From the NCBI GenBank assembly GCA_958413895.1, contig CATYVQ010000006.1:59130-123129 (forward strand): DNA of 64,000 nt, written 5' to 3'. The notes beneath the pieces are model-generated. The model saw nothing but the letters and a program-made list of their open reading frames with translations, searched no databases and was not told the origin of the DNA. The translations under genes were made by a program, and so were the position numbers. Source of the stretch: an uncultured Collinsella sp. GTDB taxonomy: Bacteria > Actinomycetota > Coriobacteriia > Coriobacteriales > Coriobacteriaceae. This document shows, in pieces, positions 50,822 through 58,596 of the stretch. How positions within the stretch are numbered: the first letter of the stretch is position 1; each line of letters starts with the position of its first letter.

Positions 50822-51955
50822 ATGAGCACTTCGATTCAACCGAACGCGCCGTTTCGCGCCGATATCGTCGGCAGCTTTCTTCGTCCGCAGGCTGTAAAGG
50901 ACGCCCGTGCCGCCTATGTCGCGGGTAAACTCGACGCTTCCGGCCTTAAGGCCGTCGAGGACGATGCCATTCGCGATTTGGTGGCCAAGCAGAAGGCCGC
51001 CGGCCTGCAGGTGATCACCGATGGCGAGTTCCGCCGCAGCTACTGGCACCTCGATTTTATGTGGGGCCTTAACGGCATTGAGCGCCGCACCTCACGCACG
51101 GGTTATATGTTCCATGACGAGGAGACGACGGCCGACACCGCCGTGGTTACCGGTCCCATTAGCGGCGAGAACCACCCGTTCGTCGAGCATTTTAAGTTCG
51201 TCAAGGCGCTTGAGGAGGAGGGCCAGGTCGCACGCCAGACCATTCCGGCGCCGATCCAGACGTTCTCTGAGGTCACGCTCGATCGCTGCGATGGCCAGCA
51301 GGAGAGCCTGCGCGCTGTCTATAAGACCGATGAGGAACTTGCCGACGCCATTGCAGCCGCTTATCGCACGGTGATCGCCGACCTGTACGCAGCAGGCTGC
51401 CGCAACATCCAGTTTGATGACTGCACCTGGGGCATCTACTGCGATACCGATTTTGTCGCCAAAACCGGCATGAGCCCGGTCGACCTGCAAAAGGTAAGCG
51501 AGCTGGGCGTGGCGCTCAACAACGCCGCCATCGAGGGCAAGCCCGACGATTTGGTCATCAACACGCACGTGTGCCGCGGCAACTACCACTCCACCTACGC
51601 TTTTGAAGGCGGCTACGACCCTATCGCTCCGTATCTGTTCGCACATGAGAATGTCGATGCGTTCTATCTAGAGTTCGACACGCCGCGCGCCGGCGGCTTT
51701 GAGCCGCTCAAGTACGTCGCTCCCGGCAAGAAGGTCGTGCTGGGCTTGGTAACCACCAAGGCGGCAGAGCTCGAGAACGAGGATGTTATCGTCGAGCGCA
51801 TCCGCGAAGCCGCTAAGTACGTGCCGCTCGAGAATCTGTACCTGTCGCCCCAGTGCGGCTTTGCCAGCTGCGAGATTGGCAACAAGCTGACCGAGGACGA
51901 GCAATGGGCGAAGATCGCGCTGGTCAAGCGCATTGCCGAGCGCGTTTGGAAGTAA
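50822..51955 (+). CDS. Cobalamin-independent methionine synthase II-like (YxjG/YxjH type)
   Basis: 377 residues from MSTSIQPNAPFRADIVGSFLR (GGGAGATATCT upstream). It is a single C-terminal MetE-type barrel with ITDGEFRRSYWHLDF, CRNIQFDDCTWGIYC, NTHVCRGNYH (zinc ligands His and Cys), and LSPQCGFASCE (zinc-ligand Cys). It lacks the N-terminal MetE domain. Such proteins methylate homocysteine from folate or another donor. In bacilli the equivalent genes are under S-box control; here a LysR box replaces it. Confidence 0.93.
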   Translation: MSTSIQPNAPFRADIVGSFLRPQAVKDARAAYVAGKLDASGLKAVEDDAIRDLVAKQKAAGLQVITDGEFRRSYWHLDFMWGLNGIERRTSRTGYMFHDEETTADTAVVTGPISGENHPFVEHFKFVKALEEEGQVARQTIPAPIQTFSEVTLDRCDGQQESLRAVYKTDEELADAIAAAYRTVIADLYAAGCRNIQFDDCTWGIYCDTDFVAKTGMSPVDLQKVSELGVALNNAAIEGKPDDLVINTHVCRGNYHSTYAFEGGYDPIAPYLFAHENVDAFYLEFDTPRAGGFEPLKYVAPGKKVVLGLVTTKAAELENEDVIVERIREAAKYVPLENLYLSPQCGFASCEIGNKLTEDEQWAKIALVKRIAERVWK

Positions 51956-52193
51956 CGCTAGCGTTTGCAGGTGGCGGCGCGTGCGAGGCATTGCGTATCG
52001 CGTACAATGGTTCGGATCGTATCGTTCGGGCAGGTTATCCGATATGCCTGATCGCCCTTCCATCATGAAAGGACTTCCATGTCCCAATCCTCGACGCCCG
52101 CCGTATCTAAACTCGAGGAGACTGTCGAATAGTAGTTGTGTTCAGCTAAATCAAAAAATGGCGTCCATGCGCATGTACGCGTGGACGCCATTT
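51956..52193. other. Intergenic region with truncated leader ORF
   Basis: 238 bp without a full gene. A promoter-like TACAAT at 52002 and GAAAGGACTTCC before an ATG at 52079 open a 17-codon frame (MSQSSTPAVSKLEETVE, stop at 52130). It looks like the start of a lost gene or a leader peptide. A bidirectional terminator follows. Confidence 0.5.
52079..52132 (+). pseudogene. 17-codon gene remnant or leader peptide
   Basis: Well placed ATG with a strong ribosome binding site encoding MSQSSTPAVSKLEETVE before TAG. The sequence reads like the N terminus of a normal protein, truncated by the stop and followed 24 bp later by a terminator hairpin, suggesting deletion of the rest. No attenuation features were recognised. 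Confidence 0.4.
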
Positions 52194-52195
52194 TT
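52154..52195. terminator. Bidirectional intrinsic terminator
   Basis: AAAAATGGCGTCCA pairs with TGGACGCCATTTTT (14 bp) around a 14-base loop. It overlaps the last bases of the minus-strand esterase stop. Confidence 0.9.
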
Positions 52196-52907
52196 AATGC
52201 GTCAGTATCCAGTGGATGCCGCGCGCCATGCGCAGGTCAGTTTGGGCAAAATGATTGCCGGGGTTGAGCTCCAGCGTTGTTGGGATGTCGCGCTCGATAA
52301 ACAGCTCTTCCATCGCGCGCGTATCGTCGAGTACGTGCCGCATCATGCGGTTGGGCGTCTTGGTTTCCTTTTTACCGAGCGACAGATAGGCGGCGTCGGG
52401 CGTAGCCGTCATCGTGCGCTCGCGCGCGTAGTCGATAAAGCCGGGGAACCACAGCGACCCCGATGCACTCGCTGCGCGCTCAAAGACATCTGTTTGCCAA
52501 AGTGCCCACAGTGCAAAAAGACCCGCCAACGAGTAGCCGGCAACGCCGCGCCAGGCGGGCGGTTGCGGGAGCGATGGTTCGGCCTGGGGGATTATCTGCT
52601 TCAACAACTCGTCAAGAAAACCAGCAGCCTGTCCGCCAAAGGGCTCGGCATCTCGTATAGTTCCGTCGCATTCCCAGGGGCTCAGCTCGCGATTCCAATC
52701 GAGCCCTCCAATGGCGACAAGGGTGAACGGCGGGCAGTCGAGCTCTCGGCAGCGCTCGTAGACTTCACTACCGTTGCCCATAACCACGGGGAGATAGATG
52801 ACGGGCGCGCCTTCCGCACACTCTGAATAAACAGTTATCTGCTTATGATGCGCTTCCAAGGCAGGCTTCTCTCGGTGTTGTGATATTGACAGCCTCAATT
52901 GTCGCAC
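52194..52907 (-). CDS. Alpha/beta hydrolase, putative esterase (enterochelin esterase-like)
   Basis: 237 residues from a GTG; TTG codons at residues 4 and 17 are alternative starts. Nucleophile elbow GYSLAGL (Ser near residue 125), oxyanion-side LDWNRELSPWE, catalytic His in NPGNHFAQ. Fits the esterase family of Fes/YbbA-like hydrolases. No signal peptide is visible, so probably cytosolic. Substrate unknown. N terminus uncertain because no clear ribosome binding site is present. Confidence 0.8.
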   Translation of the reverse strand: MRQLRLSISQHREKPALEAHHKQITVYSECAEGAPVIYLPVVMGNGSEVYERCRELDCPPFTLVAIGGLDWNRELSPWECDGTIRDAEPFGGQAAGFLDELLKQIIPQAEPSLPQPPAWRGVAGYSLAGLFALWALWQTDVFERAASASGSLWFPGFIDYARERTMTATPDAAYLSLGKKETKTPNRMMRHVLDDTRAMEELFIERDIPTTLELNPGNHFAQTDLRMARGIHWILTH

Positions 52908-52934
52908 GCTGACACGGGGGCAGACGCTAAAAGA

Positions 52935-52969
52935 AAGGCGCGGAGCCGCTCGATGCGATTCCGCGCCTT
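52935..52969 (-). terminator. Terminator of NCS2 permease gene
   Basis: On the minus strand AAGGCGCGGA pairs with TCCGCGCCTT around a 15-base loop, followed by TCTTTT. Confidence 0.75.
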
Positions 52970-52996
52970 GTTGTTTTGCTTTAGCAGACTATGCCG

Positions 52997-54307
52997 TTAC
53001 GCCACGAAGAAGTAGACGAGGAAGGCGAGGGCTGCGATCCACATGAGCGGCTTGATCTTGGAGGCCTCGCCCTTAAAGAGCGCGACGACCACGTAGGCGA
53101 TAAAGCCCAGGCCAATGCCGGCAGAGATGGAGTAGGTGAAGGGCACGCCGGCGACAATCATGAACGCCGGGAAACCCTGCGACACGTCGGACCAGTCGAT
53201 CTCGGAGGCCTCGCTCATCATGAGGTAGCCGACGTAGACCAGAGCACCGCAGGTGGCGGCGCTGGAAACGATGGTGACGATGGGGGAGAAGAACGCGGCG
53301 AGAATGAACAGCACGCCGGTGGTGACGGAGGTGAGACCCGTGCGGCCACCGTCGGCGGCGCCGGAAGTGGACTCGACGAAGGTGGTGATGGAGGAGACGC
53401 CCATGAAACCGCCCACAGCAGCGGCGGCGGAGTCGACGATCAAGATCTCCTTGATATTCTCGACGTTGCCGTCGTCGGTGAGGAACTCGCCCTGCTTGGC
53501 CACGGCCATCGCGGTGCCCATGGTGTCGAAGAAGTCACTCATGAGCAGCGAGAACGAGATGACGAGGAGCGCGGGGTCGGTAAGGACCTTGACGATGGCG
53601 GGCACGCCGCCGGCGTCGGCGATAGGGCCACCGATGCTCGAGAAGTCGAGCGGGGCGATGATGCCGGTCGGAGCCTGGGTCACACCTAGGGGGATACCGG
53701 CGATGACGGCGACGACGATGCCGATGAGCAGCGAGCCGGGGACGTTGCGGCAGGCGAGGGCGACCGTCACCAGGATGGAGATGATGCCGACGATGAAGGT
53801 GGGGGAGGTGATGTCGCCCAGACCGACGAGTGTACCGGCGCCAGCGGTGATAATGCCGGCATCGCACAGGCCAATCATGGCGATGAACAGGCCCAGACCC
53901 ACCGAGATGGCGTGACGCAGGACAACCGGGATGGCGTCCATGATGGCCTCGCGCAGGCCACAAAGCACGAGCAGCAAGATGACGACGCCCTCAAGGAAGA
54001 TGACGCTCATGGCCACGTGCCAGTCACCGCCGCAGACGGTGGTGGTGATTCCGGCGATCATCGCGTTGACGCCTAAGCCCGACGCGCAGGCGAGCGGGCG
54101 GTTGGCGAAGATGCCCATGCAGATGGTCATGATGCCGGCGCCCAGGCAGGTGGCGCAGGCGAGCGCTCCCGCATCGATGCCAGCGCCCGAGAGCACCGCG
54201 GGGTTGACGGCGATGATGTAGGCCATCGCCAGGAATGTTGTCAGTCCAGCGCGAAGTTCGGTCCCGATTGTGGACTTGCGCTCACTGACGTGAAATAGTT
54301 CGTCCAT
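52997..54307 (-). CDS. NCS2-family purine/xanthine permease
   Basis: 436 residues from the ATG of MDELFHVSERKSTIGTE (AAGGAAAGGG upstream). About 13 membrane segments; FLAMAYIIAVNP, GLGVNAM, and SDFFDTMGTAMAVAKQ plus SSITTFVESTSGAADGGRTG identify the AzgA/PurP-type guanine/adenine/hypoxanthine permease branch. No purine riboswitch was recognised upstream. Proton symport expected. Confidence 0.93.
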   Translation of the reverse strand: MDELFHVSERKSTIGTELRAGLTTFLAMAYIIAVNPAVLSGAGIDAGALACATCLGAGIMTICMGIFANRPLACASGLGVNAMIAGITTTVCGGDWHVAMSVIFLEGVVILLLVLCGLREAIMDAIPVVLRHAISVGLGLFIAMIGLCDAGIITAGAGTLVGLGDITSPTFIVGIISILVTVALACRNVPGSLLIGIVVAVIAGIPLGVTQAPTGIIAPLDFSSIGGPIADAGGVPAIVKVLTDPALLVISFSLLMSDFFDTMGTAMAVAKQGEFLTDDGNVENIKEILIVDSAAAAVGGFMGVSSITTFVESTSGAADGGRTGLTSVTTGVLFILAAFFSPIVTIVSSAATCGALVYVGYLMMSEASEIDWSDVSQGFPAFMIVAGVPFTYSISAGIGLGFIAYVVVALFKGEASKIKPLMWIAALAFLVYFFVA

Positions 54308-54500
54308 GCATACCCTTTCCTTGTTCGGCCCCGAGTTTAGGCCGATTGACACGAACTCAACTACTATATCGCCTTTGAAAGGTTGATGTTCCTCGCATGT
54401 TGATGTTCGGCGCTTTGTAGCAGACGGACGGTATTTTTCGCATGAAAATGTGTGGGTACCGTATACTTAAGCGGTTACAACGACCCCTATGGAGGAACGT

Positions 54501-54920
54501 ATGATTAAAGAGCTTTGCCACGACGAGGCTATCCTGTCCCAGCGTTGCGAGGTTGCGACCGTCGAGGACGAGTCGGTCGCACAGGACCTGATCGATACCA
54601 TCAAGTCGCTCGACGATGCCGGCTGCCTTGCCGCTAACCAGATTGGCGTTACCAAAAAGGTCTGCGTCTATCTGGACGACGCCGGCGAGCCCCACGTGCT
54701 CTACAACCCCCGTCTGGTGTTTGGCCTGGGCGCCAGCAAGATGGAGGAGAGCTGCCTGACGCACGAAGAGGTCACCAAGTCCACGCGCTACATCAAGTGC
54801 AAGGTTGCCTTTGACCAGATTGTCGACGGCAAGATGAAGGAGTGCCGCCGTGACTACGCGGGCTTTGAGGCGCAAATGATCCAGCATATGATCGACCACT
54901 GTCTTGGAAAGTTGGTCTAA
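54501..54920 (+). CDS. Peptide deformylase-like protein with replaced catalytic Glu
   Basis: 139 residues from MIKELCHDEAILSQR (GGAGGAACGT upstream). Deformylase motif I is GCLAANQIG (Gln47), motif II is EESCLTHEE (Cys85; normal EGCLS), and motif III is QHMIDHCLG, so the metal-binding His129 and His133 are kept but the catalytic Glu is Met130 (ATG codon). Metal binding may persist but normal deformylation is unlikely. TATACT near 54471 is its -10. Its last codon and stop are in a long imperfect palindrome. Confidence 0.85.
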   Translation: MIKELCHDEAILSQRCEVATVEDESVAQDLIDTIKSLDDAGCLAANQIGVTKKVCVYLDDAGEPHVLYNPRLVFGLGASKMEESCLTHEEVTKSTRYIKCKVAFDQIVDGKMKECRRDYAGFEAQMIQHMIDHCLGKLV

Positions 54921-55027
54921 GGGGACCAAAGCACCGCACCTTGCCGCTCAATCGTCGCTCGCGTACCTTAAGTACGCTTCGCTCCTCTTTCGTGGCAATC
55001 TGCGGCACTTTGACCCCTTAGACGACC
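54914..55027. repeat. Long imperfect palindrome (about 114 bp)
   Basis: The arms GGTCTAAGGGGACCAAAGC... and ...GCACTTTGACCCCTTAGACG pair over about 26 bp. The centre is GCGTACCTTAAGTACGC. The intervening parts are also partly complementary. It includes the stop of the deformylase-like gene and has no reading frame. A MITE-like element or large hairpin repeat. Confidence 0.65.
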
Positions 55028-55164
55028 TGCGAGGTTGACTTGGTTGAGTTTATCTTGCTTGTGTAGTCCGGGCGTGACATTGTTGTCATGTCCGGGCTTT
55101 TGTGTTTAGCGCCTTTTTGTTTGGAGACAATGAAATTAGCAAGAACGTAAAGCTAGGAGGCGCT
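55028..55164. other. Leader region of bile salt hydrolase gene
   Basis: 137 bp. GTCCGGGC occurs twice, 24 bp apart (around 55066 and 55090), flanking a TGACATTGTTGTCA stem; a stretch of T residues follows. This could end upstream transcription. The gene's ribosome binding site TAGGAGG is at its end. Confidence 0.45.
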
Positions 55165-56130
55165 ATGTGTACGAGTATTCGATTTACCGATAATTCTGGC
55201 CACATGTATCTGGGCCGCAATCTCGACTGGAGCTTTGACTACGGCCAACAGGTTCGCGTGATGCCGCGCGGGTTTCACATTCCGTATTCGTTTATCGACG
55301 ACGCGACAGCGGCGCACGCGGTGATCGGTATGTGCATCGATTACAAGAACTACCCTATGTTTTTCGATTGCGGCAACGATGCGGGCCTCGCCGTGGCGGG
55401 TCTCAATTTCCCGGGTTATGCCGAGTATGCCGAGGACCCTGTCGACGGCAAGACCAATATCGCGGCCTATGAGTTCCCCCTGTGGGTGGCAGCGACGTTC
55501 TCGACGGTCGATGAGGTCGAGGCCGCGCTGCGCGACACGGTGATTGTCGCCAAATCTGCCGGAGAGGGGCTGGGCGTGTCGCTGCTCCATTGGATTATCG
55601 GCGACAGCCAGCGCAGCATCGTGGTCGAGATGATGGCTGACGGCCTGCATGTATACGACGATCCAGTCGACACCCTTGCCAACCAGCCGACCTTCCCGTG
55701 GCACATGGAAAACCTGCGCACCTATATCACCGCCACAAGCGATTTTCCGCAGACGGCGACATGGCGTGGTGCCGAGCTCAAGCCCTATGGAGCCGGTGCC
55801 GGCATGCGCGGCATTCCGGGCGATTGCTATTCGCCGAGCCGTTTTGTAAAGGCGGCGTACCTCAATGCCAATTACCCGCAAAAGGAGAGCGAGACCGAAA
55901 ACGTCGTTCGCATGTTCCGCTCGCTCGAGGGCGTGGTGATGATCGAGGGAGCGTCCAGGATGGGCGATGGCAAGTTCGAGAAGACTATCTACACCGGATG
56001 CTTTAGCGCGCGCACGGGCAATTATTACTACGCGATGTATGGGGATCCGTCGATTCGCTACGTGAGCCTGATGGATGCCGAGGGCGCGAGCCCCGATAGG
56101 CTCGTGGTTCCCGAGCCGCGCCGTTCGTAG
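55165..56130 (+). CDS. Choloylglycine hydrolase-family enzyme, probable bile salt hydrolase
   Basis: 321 residues from MCTSIRF (AGGAGGCGCT upstream), an Ntn hydrolase that exposes Cys2 after removal of Met1. Expected catalytic residues are present: Cys2, Arg18, Asp21 (LGRNLDW), Asn81, Asn173 (LANQPTFPWH) and Arg226 (SPSRFVK). These match bile salt hydrolases rather than penicillin acylases, though both share the fold. It would deconjugate glycine/taurine bile acids in the cytoplasm. No transporter is adjacent. Confidence 0.93.
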   Translation: MCTSIRFTDNSGHMYLGRNLDWSFDYGQQVRVMPRGFHIPYSFIDDATAAHAVIGMCIDYKNYPMFFDCGNDAGLAVAGLNFPGYAEYAEDPVDGKTNIAAYEFPLWVAATFSTVDEVEAALRDTVIVAKSAGEGLGVSLLHWIIGDSQRSIVVEMMADGLHVYDDPVDTLANQPTFPWHMENLRTYITATSDFPQTATWRGAELKPYGAGAGMRGIPGDCYSPSRFVKAAYLNANYPQKESETENVVRMFRSLEGVVMIEGASRMGDGKFEKTIYTGCFSARTGNYYYAMYGDPSIRYVSLMDAEGASPDRLVVPEPRRS

Positions 56131-56153
56131 CCGATAGCTTTACCGCAATGCAA

Positions 56154-56189
56154 AGCGGCCCTGCATCTCCCGTGAGGTGCAGGGCCGCT
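56154..56189. terminator. Terminator between bile salt hydrolase and kup
   Basis: AGCGGCCCTGCA pairs with TGCAGGGCCGCT (12 bp) around a 12-base loop. It lies 24 bp after the hydrolase stop and serves two convergent genes. Confidence 0.8.
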
Positions 56190-56209
56190 GTCGTTGATTT
56201 GTGACGTCG

Positions 56210-58438
56210 CTAGAAGTTGGCGTCGTTGAGTTGTTCACTCTCGAGTCCGTCGAGTTGCTGTTCGGGCGTATCGGCGACGCTCTCGAGCAGCTCGGTGGGA
56301 TCGACGTTCATGCTCTTGCCGGCCTCGTTGCCGTTGACCAAGTCGTCCGAGAAGATGTCGACTTCCATTTCCTCGGCCTCTTCGATCTGAACCTCGAGCG
56401 GCACCTGGGTGCGCACGAGCTTAACGGCCGGACGCATGCGGGCAAATAGCGGCACGTACTCGATGATGATGGCCGAGTTCTCAAGACCGTACCAGCGTGC
56501 CGGGCTACCGCAGGCGCGGCGGACGGCGTACTTGATGGCCATGACGCGGTGGTCATTGCGGTTGATGTCCGTTTCGGGGGCGAGCATCTTGCGCAGCATG
56601 CAAAAACGGAAGTCGCCCACGTTGCCGCGTGTCTCGTAGATGGAATAGGTGTGATGCTGCGGCGGCAGCTCGCCCGATGCCATCAAGTCGCCGACGATCT
56701 GACGCAGGTAGGCGTTGACGCGCTGGTTGACCTTAAAGCCCAGGTCCAGGCGCACGCGGAACAAAAAGTCCGTGCCAAAGGTCTCGACGGAATACTCGTG
56801 CGTATAGGGCTCGTCGGTAACGTGCACGTTGATGAACCAATATGCCTTGGCGCGCTTGGGGTGCTTGTCCAGGATGGAATAGAGCACGTCGCGGTCGAGC
56901 GTGAGCGGGTCGGGGCTGTTGGTGAGAAATACCAGATTGTCAGCGAGCACGGGATAGGTCTCGTCATTACGCAGGCGATTGAGCTGGTCGATGTACTTGG
57001 AGACGGGCAGCAGAATCGTCTGCGTGCGCTCGATGGCGGTGCCGCGACGCCACACATACATAAGGCCGAACAGCAGTGCGGCCAGGAAGATCATGACGTA
57101 GCCGCCGTCAAAGAACATGGTGAGGCATGAAGCGAAGAAGCACAGCTCAATAGCACCAAAGAGCAGGGCGAAGACGCAGGCACCCAGCTTGTGCTTGAGG
57201 ATGCCGGCGATGTAACTCGTCAAAAGCGTCGTGGTCATGAGCATGGTCACGGTAATGGCGAGGCCGTAGGCGCTCTCCATGCGCTCGGAGTTCTGGAACA
57301 GCAGCACGATGAAGATGCAGCCGACCCACATGATGTTATTGACGAGCGGAATATAGAGCTGGCCCTTGGTGTCGCTGGGGTAGTGGATGCGCAGGTGCGG
57401 CATAAGGTTGAGGCGCGTTGCCTCGGATACCAGCGAGAACGAGCCGGTGATGAGCGCCTGTGAGGCGATGATGGCCGCCACGGCCGAAAGCACGATGGCA
57501 AAGGGGCGTAGGGGCTCGGGGAGCATCATATAGAACGGGTTGACGATATCCATCGCGAGCATCTGGGGGTTGGAGTTGTTGGCGAGCAGCCAAGCTCCCT
57601 GACCCAGATAGTTGAGGATAAGGGCCGCCTTAACAAACGGCCAGGATGCATAGATGTTTGCCTTGCCCACGTGGCCCATGTCCGAGTAGAGCGCCTCGGC
57701 ACCGGTTGTCGACAGAAAGACAAAGCCGAGCACCATAATGCCCGAGTGGTTGATGGGCGAGAACAGGAACATGATGCCGCGGATGGGGTTGAGCGCGCGT
57801 AGGATGGACAGGTTGCCGAGCATGTTGAACAGGCCGGCGCCTGCCAGGAACAGGAACCACAGCGTCATGAGCGGGCCGAACAGCTTGCCAATCGACGAGG
57901 TACCGGCGCGCTGCATGGCAAATAGGCCGCAGATAATGATGATGGTGATGATGATGACGTTGGTTTGCCCGTCACCCAATAGCGCGTGGCCCCACTCGAT
58001 GGTACGCAGGCCCTCGATGGCTGTGGTGACCGTGACCGCGGGGGTGAGGATGCCGTCGGCGAGCAGCGCCGCGCCGCCGATCATGGCAGGTAGGATCAGC
58101 CATGGTGCCACTTTTCGCACCAGGCTAAACAGGGCGAAGATGCCGCCTTCGTTGTGGTTGTCGGCCTTCATGGCGATTACCACGTACTTGACCGTGGTCA
58201 CGAGCGTCATGGTCCAGATGACGAGCGAAAGCGCGCCCAGGATCATGTCCTCGCTGACGGTACCGATGCCGCCGTTGTTGGCGACGATTGATTTCATGGT
58301 GTACATGGGGCTCGTGCCGATGTCGCCATAGACGACGCCGAGCGTTACGAGCAGCATGCCAGCGGAGAGGGGGATGGCTCCGTGCCCGCCTTGACCACGC
58401 TGGTCTTGGGGGCTTGCCTCCAGTTTGTTGTGTGCCAC
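56210..58438 (-). CDS. kup: Kup-family potassium uptake protein
   Basis: 742 residues from a GTG (VAHNKLEASPQDQ) because AAGGGAG lies 5 bp before it; an ATG six codons upstream is the alternative. Twelve membrane segments in the first 440 residues (LVTLGVVYGDIGTSPMYTMK, NEGGIFALFSLVRK), then a long cytoplasmic domain. Imports K+ with protons. The C-terminal 50 residues are acidic and lineage-specific. Confidence 0.93.
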   Translation of the reverse strand: MAHNKLEASPQDQRGQGGHGAIPLSAGMLLVTLGVVYGDIGTSPMYTMKSIVANNGGIGTVSEDMILGALSLVIWTMTLVTTVKYVVIAMKADNHNEGGIFALFSLVRKVAPWLILPAMIGGAALLADGILTPAVTVTTAIEGLRTIEWGHALLGDGQTNVIIITIIIICGLFAMQRAGTSSIGKLFGPLMTLWFLFLAGAGLFNMLGNLSILRALNPIRGIMFLFSPINHSGIMVLGFVFLSTTGAEALYSDMGHVGKANIYASWPFVKAALILNYLGQGAWLLANNSNPQMLAMDIVNPFYMMLPEPLRPFAIVLSAVAAIIASQALITGSFSLVSEATRLNLMPHLRIHYPSDTKGQLYIPLVNNIMWVGCIFIVLLFQNSERMESAYGLAITVTMLMTTTLLTSYIAGILKHKLGACVFALLFGAIELCFFASCLTMFFDGGYVMIFLAALLFGLMYVWRRGTAIERTQTILLPVSKYIDQLNRLRNDETYPVLADNLVFLTNSPDPLTLDRDVLYSILDKHPKRAKAYWFINVHVTDEPYTHEYSVETFGTDFLFRVRLDLGFKVNQRVNAYLRQIVGDLMASGELPPQHHTYSIYETRGNVGDFRFCMLRKMLAPETDINRNDHRVMAIKYAVRRACGSPARWYGLENSAIIIEYVPLFARMRPAVKLVRTQVPLEVQIEEAEEMEVDIFSDDLVNGNEAGKSMNVDPTELLESVADTPEQQLDGLESEQLNDANF

Positions 58439-58458
58439 GTGGACTCCCTTAGACATCC

Positions 58459-58483
58459 GGTTATCTGTCTAGGACAGATAACC
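58459..58483. promoter_or_regulatory. Perfect dyad upstream of kup
   Basis: GGTTATCTGTC TAG GACAGATAACC: 11-bp arms with a 3-base centre, 21 bp before the kup start. It may be a regulator site or a hairpin in the leader. Not a recognisable c-di-AMP riboswitch. Confidence 0.55.
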
Positions 58484-58538
58484 TTTATGCCGTCTTTATA
58501 CATACAAGAGCAGTTTGGCACATCAGGTTATTTTAGAC

Positions 58539-58562
58539 AATAATCCCCAGCTGGGGATTATT
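58539..58562. repeat. 24-bp perfect palindrome
   Basis: AATAATCCCCAG and CTGGGGATTATT with no spacer, between the end of the EamA gene and kup. Could terminate the EamA transcript or bind a dimeric protein. Confidence 0.6.
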
Positions 58563-58596
58563 TATGTACGTAGGTAGCATTTCAAAACAAGGGCTT

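Noticed and set aside
54308..54500. Purine riboswitch upstream of the NCS2 permease
   Set aside because: No TATA/GTTTCTACC-like conserved core was found; only a direct repeat GTTGATGTTC at 54382 and 54399 was seen.
58457..58596. ydaO-type c-di-AMP riboswitch before kup
   Set aside because: The gap is too short and lacks the conserved GA-rich cores; only simple dyads are present.
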